Shown here piece by piece: positions 8,553 through 17,848 of a DNA stretch of 64,000 bases. This DNA is from Hymenobacter sp. BT559 (GTDB taxonomy: Bacteria; Bacteroidota; Bacteroidia; Cytophagales; Hymenobacteraceae). The translations under genes were made by a program, and so were the position numbers. The stretch spans positions 1 through 64,000 of the forward strand of contig NZ_JAGETY010000010.1 in NCBI RefSeq assembly GCF_017571525.1, given 5' to 3'. How positions within the stretch are numbered: the first letter of the stretch is position 1; every line of letters starts with the position of its first letter. The notes beneath the pieces were generated by a model. That model was not told the origin of the DNA, did not search any database, and saw nothing but the letters and a program-made list of their open reading frames with translations.

Positions 8553-9668
8553 TTGAAACGCGCACTCATCACCGGAATCACGGGGCAGGACGGGTCCTAT
8601 CTCACCGAACTACTCTTGTCTAAGGGATACGAAGTTCATGGTATTAAGCGACGGGCCTCGTCGCTCAACTCCCAGCGCCTCGACCACCTATACCAAGACC
8701 CGCATGAAGCCCACGTACGCTTTACACTACACTATGGCGACCTAACAGATTCGACTAATCTGATTCGCATCATTCAGGAGGTGCAGCCCGATGAGATTTA
8801 TAACCTTGGGGCCATGTCGCACGTGAAGGTGTCGTTCGATACACCTGAATACACAGCCGATGTGGACGGTGTAGGCACGCTGCGCCTGTTGGAAGCCGTA
8901 CGCTTGCTAGGCCTGACCAAGAAAACTCGCATCTACCAAGCTAGCACTTCGGAACTATATGGTTTGGTGCAGGAAGTGCCTCAACGCGAAACTACGCCCT
9001 TCTATCCCCGCTCGCCCTACGCTGTGGCTAAGCTCTACGGCTACTGGATTACGGTGAACTACCGCGAAGCCTATGGCATGTACGCTTGTAATGGGATTCT
9101 CTTTAACCATGAAAGCCCGCAGCGTGGCGAAACCTTTGTGACCCGCAAGATTACTAGGGCTGCTGCGCGCATTGCTCTTGGTCTGCAGGATAAGCTGTAT
9201 CTAGGCAACCTAGACGCTAAGCGCGACTGGGGTCACGCCAAGGATTACGTGGAAGCTATGTGGCGTATGTTACAACAGGAAACTGCTGAGGATTATGTAA
9301 TTGCCACCGGTGTGACGACTACCGTGCGAGAGTTTGTGCGCCTAGCCTTTGCCGAGTTAGGCATCGAAGTATCATTTTCGGGCGAAGGCATAGCCGAGCG
9401 TGGCACGGTGGTAGCCTGCCGCGACGCCGAGTATCAAGTGCCTGCTGGCACAGTGGTAGTTGAAGTTGATGAGCGGTATTTCCGTCCTACCGAAGTAGAA
9501 TTGCTTATTGGCGACCCGACCAAGGCTAAGCACCAGCTAGGCTGGGAGCCCAAGTACGACCTTCCTGCCCTAGTGAAGGAAATGGTGCAGTCCGACTTAG
9601 GCCTATTTAAGCGCGACGCATATCTACGCGAGGGTGGCCACCCCATTCCGCAGGCTTACGCAGAATAA
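8553..9668 (+). CDS. gmd: GDP-mannose 4,6-dehydratase
   Basis: Converts GDP-D-mannose to GDP-4-keto-6-deoxy-D-mannose, the first step to GDP-L-fucose. It is an extended short-chain dehydrogenase of 371 aa (typical 350-375). The NADP loop [10 protein letters not shown] is at residues 8-17, the catalytic set is STSE (131-134) with Y156 and K160 (YAVAK), and the family motif NHESPQRGE follows. The start is TTG; the conserved N-terminus [14 protein letters not shown] begins right there, so no other start is plausible. fcl follows after 47 bases. Confidence 0.98.
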   Translation: MKRALITGITGQDGSYLTELLLSKGYEVHGIKRRASSLNSQRLDHLYQDPHEAHVRFTLHYGDLTDSTNLIRIIQEVQPDEIYNLGAMSHVKVSFDTPEYTADVDGVGTLRLLEAVRLLGLTKKTRIYQASTSELYGLVQEVPQRETTPFYPRSPYAVAKLYGYWITVNYREAYGMYACNGILFNHESPQRGETFVTRKITRAAARIALGLQDKLYLGNLDAKRDWGHAKDYVEAMWRMLQQETAEDYVIATGVTTTVREFVRLAFAELGIEVSFSGEGIAERGTVVACRDAEYQVPAGTVVVEVDERYFRPTEVELLIGDPTKAKHQLGWEPKYDLPALVKEMVQSDLGLFKRDAYLREGGHPIPQAYAE

Positions 9669-9715
9669 GCTGGTACTGTGTGCCGATTGAATAAGCACAA
9701 TTGACTTTACTAGAG

Positions 9716-10654
9716 ATGGAAAAAAACGCAAAAATCTACGTAGCCGGGCACCGGGGCATGGTAGGCTCAGCGCTCGTGCGCTGCCTGAAGCAAGCGGGCT
9801 ACCACAATCTAGTGGTGCGTACCTCCCAAGAGTTGGACCTACGCCAGCAAGCCGCCGTAGCAGCCTTTTTCGAAGCCGAAAAGCCTGAATACGTTCTATT
9901 GGCCGCTGCTAAGGTAGGAGGCATACACGCTAATAATACTTATCCAGCTGATTTCTTATTGGATAATCTGCAGTTGCAGACCAATGTTATCGAGCAAAGC
10001 CACCGGCATGGGGTGCGCAAGCTGCTATTTCTTGGTTCGTCATGCGTGTACCCCAAAATGTGCCCGCAACCTATCCGGGAAGAGTATTTGCTTACCAGCG
10101 CACTCGAGCCTACCAACGAGGCCTACGCCATTGCTAAGATTGCCGGTATCAAGCTCTGCGAGTACTTCCGTAAGCAGCATGGCAGTGATTATATCAGTGC
10201 TATGCCCACTAACTTGTATGGGCCGGGCGACAACTATGACTTGGCCAATTCGCATGTGCTGCCCGCCATGCTACGCAAGTTTCACGAAGCCAAGCTAAAC
10301 GGGCAGCCGGCAGTGGTTATTTGGGGCTCGGGCACGCCGCGCCGCGAATTTTTACACGTTGACGACTTAGCCATTGCCTGCCTGCACTTGCTAGAAAACT
10401 ACAGCGAGCCCGCGCCCATTAACGTGGGTACCGGCGAGGATCTGACCATACTGGAACTGGCTGAACTGGTGCGTGATGTGACGGGCTACACCGGCGATAT
10501 CCAACTTGACGGCACTAAGCCCGATGGTACGCCCCGCAAACTGCTCGATGTATCGCGACTACGCGCGCTAGGGTGGGAGCCTCGTATCGGACTTCGTGAG
10601 GGCATCGCCCGCGTTTACCAGGAAACCTTTGGCGCGGTTCCGACGCCTGCCTAA
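9716..10654 (+). CDS. fcl: GDP-L-fucose synthase
   Basis: Epimerises and reduces the Gmd product to GDP-L-fucose. The NADPH loop GHRGMVG is at residues 11-17 from the ATG chosen here. The catalytic set S108, C110, Y137 and K141 matches the E. coli enzyme (S107, C109, Y136, K140). The length is 312 aa. A TTG five codons upstream is possible, but the ATG places the conserved strand at the usual distance. With gmd it supplies GDP-fucose to the glycosyltransferases around it. Confidence 0.98.
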   Translation: MEKNAKIYVAGHRGMVGSALVRCLKQAGYHNLVVRTSQELDLRQQAAVAAFFEAEKPEYVLLAAAKVGGIHANNTYPADFLLDNLQLQTNVIEQSHRHGVRKLLFLGSSCVYPKMCPQPIREEYLLTSALEPTNEAYAIAKIAGIKLCEYFRKQHGSDYISAMPTNLYGPGDNYDLANSHVLPAMLRKFHEAKLNGQPAVVIWGSGTPRREFLHVDDLAIACLHLLENYSEPAPINVGTGEDLTILELAELVRDVTGYTGDIQLDGTKPDGTPRKLLDVSRLRALGWEPRIGLREGIARVYQETFGAVPTPA

Positions 10655-10716
10655 TCATTCCTTTTCTGGCGGTGGGCCTAGCCTAGCGTCTCTTTCTTCG
10701 ACTCTAATATTTTTCA

Positions 10717-11718
10717 ATGAGCACTAAGCCTGCCATCGTCATTACGTCCATTTTTGCGCCGACTGAGGCCGTAACCAAATTTGCAGCCTTATCCACTCAT
10801 CAGCTTATTGTCGCTGGTGATAAGAAGTCGCCAGTTCAATGGGAGGCTGCGGGGGCTACGTACCTCTCAGTAGCTGACCAGGAACAGCAAGGTTTTAAGC
10901 TTTTTAATAAGCTGCCTTTCAACCATTACGGGCGCAAAATGATGGGCTACCTGCATGCTATGCAGCAGGGCGCTCAAATGATTATTGACACCGACGATGA
11001 CAACATCCCTTACGACAACTGGACCTTTCCCAGTATGGAAGGGGAATTTAGCACCTCGCCGGCTGACAAAGGATTTGTCAACCTCTATAAGAATTTTACC
11101 TCGCACCACATTTGGCCTCGCGGCTACCCGCTCGACCTCATCCTTGACGAAGGCCATAACCTGAAAGAAGAAGAGCTACGCCCGGAAATGGGGAAAATAG
11201 GTATTTGGCAGGGTTTGGCTGATAGTGACCCCGATGTAGATGCCATTTACCGACTCGTAGATAATACCGAGATTTTTTTCAATAAGCGTGCGCCCATCGT
11301 GTTGGCAGAAGGCACCATGTGCCCCTTTAATTCTCAAAACACAGCTGTGCGGAGAGAGTTATTTCCGCTGCTTTATCTACCCGCATACGTAACCTTTCGC
11401 TTCACTGATATTCTGCGCGGTTTAGTGGCTCAGCCTATTATGTGGGCCCACGGCTACCGGCTCGGCTTTACTGAGGCTACGGTAATTCAGGTGCGTAATC
11501 CGCACGACTACGTAAAGGACTTTGAGTCGGAAATACCTTGCTATCTACACCCAAATCGTGTTATCGCGGCTGTAAGCCGAGCCATTGACCCCTCCGTTAC
11601 GGTAGCAGAGAACCTGCGCCGTGCCTACGCCGAGTTAGCTAAAGAAAATATTGTTACCACTGAAGAGCTCGAGTTGCTTGATTTGTGGCTAGCCGATGTG
11701 CAGACATTGGTATCGTAG
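10717..11718 (+). CDS. STELLO/DUF288-like glycosyltransferase
   Basis: A soluble protein of 333 aa with an opening strand AIVITSIFAPT, then a segment ending in DTDDDN (residues 91-96), the metal/nucleotide-binding acid cluster of STELLO-type (DUF288) enzymes. Further conserved-looking stretches are FFNKRAPIVLAEGTMCPFNSQN and YVTFRFTDILRG. In plants STELLO proteins are Golgi proteins that affect cellulose synthase assembly; bacterial homologues occur in surface-glycan loci with unknown acceptors. It lies 62 bases after fcl and before a hairpin. Family call from motif memory only. Confidence 0.75.
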   Translation: MSTKPAIVITSIFAPTEAVTKFAALSTHQLIVAGDKKSPVQWEAAGATYLSVADQEQQGFKLFNKLPFNHYGRKMMGYLHAMQQGAQMIIDTDDDNIPYDNWTFPSMEGEFSTSPADKGFVNLYKNFTSHHIWPRGYPLDLILDEGHNLKEEELRPEMGKIGIWQGLADSDPDVDAIYRLVDNTEIFFNKRAPIVLAEGTMCPFNSQNTAVRRELFPLLYLPAYVTFRFTDILRGLVAQPIMWAHGYRLGFTEATVIQVRNPHDYVKDFESEIPCYLHPNRVIAAVSRAIDPSVTVAENLRRAYAELAKENIVTTEELELLDLWLADVQTLVS

Positions 11719-11750
11719 CTGAAATTTCTGATATTCTATCTAGATTAAAA

Positions 11751-11781
11751 GTTGTCGCTAGCGAACTGCGCTGGCGACAAC
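11751..11781 (+). terminator. Hairpin between two glycosyltransferase genes
   Basis: GTTGTCGCTAGCG pairs over 13 bases (one G-T wobble) with CGCTGGCGACAAC around a 5-base loop. AAAA comes before it and TCATTT after it. This looks like an intrinsic terminator or attenuator 15 bases before the next start codon. Confidence 0.5.
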
Positions 11782-11795
11782 TCATTTGCGCTACT

Positions 11796-12803
11796 ATGAA
11801 TCCTTGCGTATCAGTTGTACTTCCTATTTATAATGTAGCCCCTTATATTGAAGAAACAATTGCCAGCATTTTAAAGCAGACGTTTACTGACTTTGAGTTG
11901 CTAGTGATAGATGACTGCTCGACTGATGACACTGCTGCCAAGGTTCAATCCTTCAAAGACCCGCGGTTACGTTTCATACAAAATACTCAAAACCTTGGTC
12001 GTGCCGGTACCGATAACGCCGCTTTACCGCATGTACGGGGACGCTACGTTGCCAAGATGGACGGCGACGACCTCTGCCATCCCGAACGTCTGGCACGGCA
12101 AGTGGCTTATTTAGAGAAGCATCCTGAGGTAAACATAGTAGGCAGCTGGATGCAAAACTTTGGAGCAAGCACTTACTTAAATCGCTACCCTGAGAGGCCC
12201 GCAGACACACAAGTATTAACACTATTTACACTACCGACAGGGAACCCATCGGTAATGTTGCGGACCTCCCTGCTTCGGGAAGGAGGAATGCAATACGACG
12301 CAAGCTTGCGTCAGACTGAAGACTATGATTTCTTCGCCCGTTATGTACGAGAATTGCGCGTGGCTACGCTACCTCAGGCACTTATTCAATATCGAGTTCC
12401 GCCTGATACTATCAAAGTTAGTATTTTAACTGAGCGTAGCACGGTGGCTAATGACGTGCGCGAGCGCCTATTGCGCACCTGGGGCGTAAGCCAAAACCCA
12501 CGAGACATACTAGTGCACAATGCTATAGCAAGGATTGGTAGCCCGTTACTAGATGTGAGCCTCGACGAAGTCGAAGAATGGCTCCTCCGACTTATTCAAT
12601 ACAATGCTGTGCAACCACTATTCGAGCCGGCCGCTTTATGCCGAGGTCTAGGCGAGCGTTGGTTTGAAATGTGCTACACCCATCCAGAGTCCTGGTTTAG
12701 GAACGTGCGTCGATTTGGGCGCAGTCCACTAGCTGTTTATTTTCCGGTAACCGGCTCAAAGCGACTTAAATTTTGGGCCAAAGCATTAAGGTTTAATTTC
12801 TAA
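11796..12803 (+). CDS. GT2-family glycosyltransferase
   Basis: A GT-A enzyme of 335 aa beginning with MNPCVSVVLPIYNV, the classic GT2 opening. DDCSTDDT is at residues 39-46 and the metal motif DGDD at 89-92. The region ETEDYDFFARY-like (TEDYDFFARYV, about residue 175) is the usual position of the catalytic acid. The open frame extends upstream into the previous gene, but the conserved N-terminus and the hairpin just before it favour this ATG. The next gene begins within about 60 bases, which implies co-transcription. Confidence 0.94.
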   Translation: MNPCVSVVLPIYNVAPYIEETIASILKQTFTDFELLVIDDCSTDDTAAKVQSFKDPRLRFIQNTQNLGRAGTDNAALPHVRGRYVAKMDGDDLCHPERLARQVAYLEKHPEVNIVGSWMQNFGASTYLNRYPERPADTQVLTLFTLPTGNPSVMLRTSLLREGGMQYDASLRQTEDYDFFARYVRELRVATLPQALIQYRVPPDTIKVSILTERSTVANDVRERLLRTWGVSQNPRDILVHNAIARIGSPLLDVSLDEVEEWLLRLIQYNAVQPLFEPAALCRGLGERWFEMCYTHPESWFRNVRRFGRSPLAVYFPVTGSKRLKFWAKALRFNF

Positions 12804-12866
12804 TTATCTGTAAATGTGCTCCTGCTTGTTGTGGGTAGCTACATTCTCAGCTTTTCTACCAGTATC

Positions 12867-14108
12867 GTGCCTACCGATGCCATTCTGCTGCTGATACCAA
12901 ACCTAGGAATGGGAGGGGCTCAACGTGTTTTTCATGACCACAGTGTGGAGCTGGCCAAGCGCTATACAGTAACCGAAGCCGTTTTCAACTTGGAAGGTGG
13001 TGATGCGTATCCTAGTGGCAACCCAGTGGTAAGCCTAGAAGTGAGTGGAGGAGGGGGAGCATTAGAAAAGACACAAAACTTTTGGCGACGCGTAAAGGAG
13101 TTGCGCCGCCTACGCGAAAAAAAACGCCCTGCAGTTGTTGTAAGCCATCTAGAAGGGGCCGACTACGTAAACTTGCTAAGCGGCGGACCTGGTAAGATTG
13201 TTTTGTGCATTCACGGTTCAAAGCTACACGATGCTAATATCAATGGGCCAGTAGGATGGCTACGCAAGCGCATTCTTATGCCTTGGCTCTACAATAGAGC
13301 CGATGCCATCGTAACAGTAAGCCGCGATATCAAGCCTGAACTCGTTGACTTCTTTGGTGTAAAAGCCGAAAAAATATTGACTATCAATAATTTTTTCGAG
13401 GTTGCTGATGTCGAAGCTAAAGCTCAGGAACTCTTATCACTAGCCGAGCAAGCAGTGTATGCCTCTGCCCCTGTACTGGTTACCTCGGGCCGCCTTACGC
13501 GCCAGAAGAATCAGGTGCCGCTGCTTACAGTATTTGCGCATTTGCTGCGTCAGCAGCCAGCTAAGCTGGTATTTGTGGGCGATGGTGAATTGCGGGACGA
13601 CATTGTAGGCGCAGCCCGGCAGCGCGGCCTTCGCGTATACGAAGCCTGGAGCAGCGCTGGACTCTCAACTGAGTATGATGTCTATTTTATGGGTATGCAA
13701 ACTAACCCATTTAAATACATAAAGCCTGCTACCTTATTCGTTTTCCCTTCGGCGTGGGAAGGATTCCCAATGGCACTAGGCGAGGCTATGATTTGCGGTA
13801 TTCCGGTAGTATCAACCGATTGCCCTACTGGCCCGCGCGAAATGCTTGCCCCCACTACCACTGCTCCGGCGCTGGCACTACGCCACGCGGAGTGGGCTGA
13901 GTTTGGCGTATTAATGCCCATGCTCACGAATGAAACTACTCAGCTAGCCGATGAAGCGGTATGGACAACCACCTTACTACAATTACTAGCTGACAAGGGC
14001 GCACGCCAACGCTTAGGTCAGGCTGCCCGCCGCCGGATGAACGATTTTACCCGGGAGCGTATTGCCGGACAATGGGTGCAATTGTTGGAGGATGTTATAA
14101 GGAAATAA
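12867..14108 (+). CDS. GT4-family glycosyltransferase
   Basis: A GT-B retaining enzyme. The acceptor-side loop NLGMGGAQRV lies just after the start, SGRLTRQKN opens the donor domain, and EGFPMALGE gives the EX7E pair that binds the nucleotide sugar, followed by GIPVVSTDCPTGPREML. This last form is usual in enzymes that use UDP-GlcNAc/GalNAc-type donors (PglH/PglJ-like), but donor use is inferred. I chose the GTG at 12867 because it puts the first beta strand at residue 4; a GTG 17 codons upstream would add a hydrophobic extension. Confidence 0.92.
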   Translation: MPTDAILLLIPNLGMGGAQRVFHDHSVELAKRYTVTEAVFNLEGGDAYPSGNPVVSLEVSGGGGALEKTQNFWRRVKELRRLREKKRPAVVVSHLEGADYVNLLSGGPGKIVLCIHGSKLHDANINGPVGWLRKRILMPWLYNRADAIVTVSRDIKPELVDFFGVKAEKILTINNFFEVADVEAKAQELLSLAEQAVYASAPVLVTSGRLTRQKNQVPLLTVFAHLLRQQPAKLVFVGDGELRDDIVGAARQRGLRVYEAWSSAGLSTEYDVYFMGMQTNPFKYIKPATLFVFPSAWEGFPMALGEAMICGIPVVSTDCPTGPREMLAPTTTAPALALRHAEWAEFGVLMPMLTNETTQLADEAVWTTTLLQLLADKGARQRLGQAARRRMNDFTRERIAGQWVQLLEDVIRK

Positions 14109-14192
14109 TATACTGTTTTTCAAGATAATTATCTTGCATGGGCTCTTGAAAGCAAATCATATGCAATATCTTTTCATTATTGCCTAATTATT

Positions 14193-15332
14193 TTGGTGGT
14201 ACTTGTAGTTGATAATTCGCGAGCGGTAACCGGTGCCCTGAATGCTATGCGCAATGCAACTGGCCCCTTGCGCGACCAGCAGCACTTTAGATTTGCATAT
14301 GTATTGCCGACTGGTAGTTCAGGTCGTGCCGTGCTTGAAGCCGATGGGTACCCCGTCTATGAGTTGCCATTTGTAGAGCTTAGTAGGCGCAAGGCTGATT
14401 TACTGCGTTATGTGCCCATGCTGCTATTAAATGGCTGGCGGCTTTACCGTCTCGCGCAGCGTGAGAAGGCGACTATCGTTCACCTAAATGATTTTTATAA
14501 TCTAACTGGCTACATAGCACGGCTATTAAGCTTAGGTCAGCTTCAGGTAGTAACTCATGTGCGTTTCTTGCCTCAGAGCCTGCCACAACCTTTTGCACGT
14601 ACTTGGCGCTGGCTAGCCGAGCGCGGGGCAAGCAGGGTAATATGTGTGTCGGAAGCAGTGCGACGCTATTTCAGCGCAGCAGTTAAAATTAAGGTAGTGT
14701 ATGACCCATTGCCGGTAGCAGAAGAACATCCTGAGCCTTTGCATCTGCCCCAGGCTGATAAAACTGTGCAGCTACTATACCTTAGCAACTATATCCAAGG
14801 CAAGGGGCAGGACTTGGCGCTGCAGGCTTTTCAGAAAGCTTATGTCCAAAATCCACAACTGCGTCTTCGATTTGTGGGTGGGGATATGGGAATGGCCAAA
14901 AATCGGCTGTTTAAACAGCAACTCGAAGACATAGTACGCCAAACTGGACTTCATAAAGTAGTGCAGTTCGCTGGATTTGCTGAAGATGTAGAGGCTGAGA
15001 TAAAAAAAGTAGATATTCTACTTAATTTTTCAGAATCAGAATCATTCTCATTGACTTGCCTGGACGCGCTTTATTATGGTACGCCACTCATTGCCAGTGA
15101 TTGTGGAGGGCCTGCCGAACTATTTGAAAATGGTAAGTCGGGTTTACTGGTGCCCAATCGTGATGTAGAAGCTATGGCAGCGGCCATCGTGCAGCTCGCT
15201 GCTAATACTGGTCAGCGGGCCGACTTCGTCAAGGCTGGAAGGGCATTTGTGCGGCAGAAGTTTGCGCCAGCTCATACCTACGAGGCGTTAGGTAATCTTT
15301 ACAAAGAGGTTTTGCTAGCTACTGGCAAGTAG
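14193..15332 (+). CDS. GT4-family glycosyltransferase
   Basis: A GT-B enzyme of 379 aa with a TTG start. The donor domain begins near residue 193 (LLYLSNYIQGKGQDLAL), with FVGGDMG and the block FSESESFSLTCLDALYYG. The usual EX7E pair reads E283 and D291, a conservative change at the second position. GTPLIASDCGGPAEL follows, as in most GT4 enzymes. It is soluble and probably membrane-associated at the inner leaflet. It is spaced 84 bases from the gene before and 68 from the gene after. Confidence 0.92.
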   Translation: MVVLVVDNSRAVTGALNAMRNATGPLRDQQHFRFAYVLPTGSSGRAVLEADGYPVYELPFVELSRRKADLLRYVPMLLLNGWRLYRLAQREKATIVHLNDFYNLTGYIARLLSLGQLQVVTHVRFLPQSLPQPFARTWRWLAERGASRVICVSEAVRRYFSAAVKIKVVYDPLPVAEEHPEPLHLPQADKTVQLLYLSNYIQGKGQDLALQAFQKAYVQNPQLRLRFVGGDMGMAKNRLFKQQLEDIVRQTGLHKVVQFAGFAEDVEAEIKKVDILLNFSESESFSLTCLDALYYGTPLIASDCGGPAELFENGKSGLLVPNRDVEAMAAAIVQLAANTGQRADFVKAGRAFVRQKFAPAHTYEALGNLYKEVLLATGK

Positions 15333-15400
15333 GATAGGGGTTGCCAGCGCTAATTTTGTATCTCGTTCAAGCTAAACTAGTAGGTTTGGCGCCTTTGACT

Positions 15401-16477
15401 TTGCGCATTCTTTTTTTAATACCTTACCCAGCAGGTCGGGCGCCTTCCCAGCGCTTTCGCTTCGAGCAATACCTGGATATACTGACTACTCACGGCCATC
15501 AGTATCGGCTGGCTCCTTTTTTAAGTGAAGCTACCTGGCGAATTCTATATAAGCCTGGGCTAGCTGTGCAAAAGGCATCTGGTATCGTGCAAGGCTTTAT
15601 CCGGCGGCTAGGTCATTTGCTGGCGGCTCCAGCTTATGATTTTGTTTTTATTCACCGCGAAGCTGCCCCGCTAGGGCCGCCGCTGTTTGAATGGCTGTTA
15701 GCTAAGGTATTGCGAAAGCGCATTATCTATGACTTCGACGATGCCATTTGGTTGGCTAATACTTCAGAGGCTAATAAAATAGCAGCCGGCTTAAAATGGC
15801 ACCAAAAAGTGGCTAACATCTGCGGGTGGGCCTACAAAAATAGCTGCGGCAATACTTACCTGGCCGACTATGCGCGGCAATATAATCCTAGCGCGGTAGT
15901 CAACCCGACTACCATTGACACTGTGCACCTGCACAACCAAGTGCGCGACCAATTGGCACCGGGGCCGCTAGTGATAGGGTGGACGGGCACTCATTCAACA
16001 CTCAAATATTTATTGCCGATAGTGCCAGTATTGGCTCGCCTAGAAGCCGATGGGCTGAATTTCGAGTTTCGTGTTATCTCCAATCAGCCCCCCGAATTTG
16101 CGCAGCCGTTGCGCTCGCTACGCTTTATGCCCTGGCAGAAAGCCACGGAGATTCCAGACCTGCTTAGCTTCCACGTCGGCCTGATGCCACTGGAGGATGA
16201 CCCTTGGGCCAAGGGAAAGTGTGCTTTTAAGGCTCTGCAATACATGGCATTGGGTATCCCGGCGCTGGTATCGCCCGTGGGAATGAACACGGAAGTGGTG
16301 CAGAACGATGTAAACGGCTACGTCTGCCGCGAGCCGGAGGAATGGTATCAGTACTTGCGGCAATTACTTACCGACGCCCAACACCGGCAAACACTGGGCC
16401 ACGCGGCCCGCGCCACTATTGAGCAGCGCTATTCGGTGCTGGCCAATACTCCTACTTTCTTGGCCCTATTTACTTAA
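15401..16477 (+). CDS. GT4-family glycosyltransferase
   Basis: Residues 1-20 read MRILFLIPYPAGRAPSQRFR, the typical opening of a group of GT-B enzymes that keep the APSQRFRFEQ motif. The donor domain has IGWTGTHSTLKYL, then GLMPLEDDPWAKGKCAFKALQYM with the Lys-x-Lys pair and GIPALVSPVG. I chose a TTG that places the conserved motif at the start; TTGs 2 and 20 codons earlier are possible. This is the last plus-strand gene of the glycan locus and ends 9 bases from the convergent membrane-protein gene. Confidence 0.9.
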   Translation: MRILFLIPYPAGRAPSQRFRFEQYLDILTTHGHQYRLAPFLSEATWRILYKPGLAVQKASGIVQGFIRRLGHLLAAPAYDFVFIHREAAPLGPPLFEWLLAKVLRKRIIYDFDDAIWLANTSEANKIAAGLKWHQKVANICGWAYKNSCGNTYLADYARQYNPSAVVNPTTIDTVHLHNQVRDQLAPGPLVIGWTGTHSTLKYLLPIVPVLARLEADGLNFEFRVISNQPPEFAQPLRSLRFMPWQKATEIPDLLSFHVGLMPLEDDPWAKGKCAFKALQYMALGIPALVSPVGMNTEVVQNDVNGYVCREPEEWYQYLRQLLTDAQHRQTLGHAARATIEQRYSVLANTPTFLALFT

Positions 16478-16486
16478 GATATGGGC

Positions 16487-17836
16487 CTAAGCCAATTGTG
16501 GCCGCGCTCTGACACTCATTTTTTTGCGCGCTGTTGCACTTTGGGTGATATCACTTAAGATGTATAGACCAGCCAAGTAAAAAGGCATTAGCGGTATTTT
16601 ATAGCGAACCAGCGTTCCAAAATTGCCACTCGAAATACCGACTGAAATGGCAAAAATGAGGCTGAAAATAAAGCATAACGTTAAGATGTGCGAAGAGGCA
16701 ATAGCTCGGAGGGCCTTAAAAAAACCCACCCGCCAAAAAATACGCAGTGTAAATATAAAAAAATAGGAGGCTTCGAGAGCTGAGAGAGCCATAGTAGGAT
16801 TACGGGCTTCCCAGATGAATGGCCGGAAAAGCGCTACAACGATAGCTTGAGGCGCTAGTTTGGCCATGCCGCCTAAGGTGCCGTCTTGCTCACCAATGTT
16901 GTAGCCAGAGCCATTTTCTTGCTTACTGACGCCCTGTAAGTAGTCGGCTGTTAGTTTACTCTGTGCGCCAATCTTTTCGATATTAAAACGGGCATCGGCG
17001 GCGGCAATACTACTCATCGCGTAGATGGCGACCGTCATGCCAATGACCAGAAAGAGGGGCCGCGCTACCATACGTACTGCTCCCGATTTGATACGCTCAG
17101 TGTTTTCATTGAAAACCCATAGCGCAGATGGAGGTACAAACGCTAGCAGAATGTACACTTTCATGGAAGCGATTACTTTGGCGGCTAGCACCCCAACAAT
17201 TAGGCAGCGTAGAATATTTTTTTTCTCAATAGCCCCGCGATAAAAGGCGTAAAACAGCCAGCCTAGTGACCCAATACAGAGTGAGTCTTTGAGTAGGCCA
17301 GAGCCCCAGAAAAAAACAGAGGGTAGGAAAAATACAGCAATGGCTAACTCTTTGTAAACCTGTGGTCTAATTTTAGCGAATGTTATGTACATGACCCACA
17401 TGCCGCTAAAGCTGAGCACTGCAAAGCAAACAGTGGTTACCATGTAAGTATTAAACCCTAATATGGCAAATACAGCGGCTACCCTAATAACAAAATACTC
17501 TTTGCTATCGGCGCCAAACCAACCCATTTGGCTGGCATACGGCGCAATGTCGGGCGTGAGTGTACCGTCTGTATAAATCAGGTGCAGCCCGGCACTAAAA
17601 GATTTGCCAAACGCATCATAAATAATGGAGGCGTGGTGAAAATAGTTATTTGTATCGCCTGCATAAATAGTATGGTATAGAATACCTAGTGCTAAGCCTC
17701 CTACAATTTTTGCTGAGAAGGCCGGGATAAAGTACTGTTTCGTGTATTTATTAGTGACGGCCGGACGGATTGCGTAGGCAATAGCGTAAAAAAAACCCAG
17801 GTAAAAGGGAGTAAGTAGATAGTCACTTAATTCCAT
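16487..17836 (-). CDS. Polytopic membrane protein, candidate polysaccharide polymerase (Wzy-like)
   Basis: A protein of 449 aa with about ten hydrophobic segments and a large extracytoplasmic loop near residues 265-330. The C-terminal segment GNFGTLVRYKIPLMPFYLAGL resembles a motif common in uncharacterised Bacteroidota exopolysaccharide membrane proteins. Size, topology and position at the edge of a glycosyltransferase locus that otherwise lacks a polymerase make a Wzy-like or ligase role plausible (inference). It is 12 bases behind the TPR gene on the same strand, so both are probably one transcript. The catalytic residues of Wzy families are too poorly conserved to settle this by eye. Confidence 0.6.
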   Translation of the reverse strand: MELSDYLLTPFYLGFFYAIAYAIRPAVTNKYTKQYFIPAFSAKIVGGLALGILYHTIYAGDTNNYFHHASIIYDAFGKSFSAGLHLIYTDGTLTPDIAPYASQMGWFGADSKEYFVIRVAAVFAILGFNTYMVTTVCFAVLSFSGMWVMYITFAKIRPQVYKELAIAVFFLPSVFFWGSGLLKDSLCIGSLGWLFYAFYRGAIEKKNILRCLIVGVLAAKVIASMKVYILLAFVPPSALWVFNENTERIKSGAVRMVARPLFLVIGMTVAIYAMSSIAAADARFNIEKIGAQSKLTADYLQGVSKQENGSGYNIGEQDGTLGGMAKLAPQAIVVALFRPFIWEARNPTMALSALEASYFFIFTLRIFWRVGFFKALRAIASSHILTLCFIFSLIFAISVGISSGNFGTLVRYKIPLMPFYLAGLYILSDITQSATARKKMSVRARPQLA

Positions 17837-17848
17837 AGCAATGAAAGA

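Noticed and set aside
14121..14136. 16-base palindrome CAAGATAATTATCTTG after a GT4 gene
   Set aside because: It has no loop and no GC core, so it makes a poor terminator; too short and AT-rich to call an operator.
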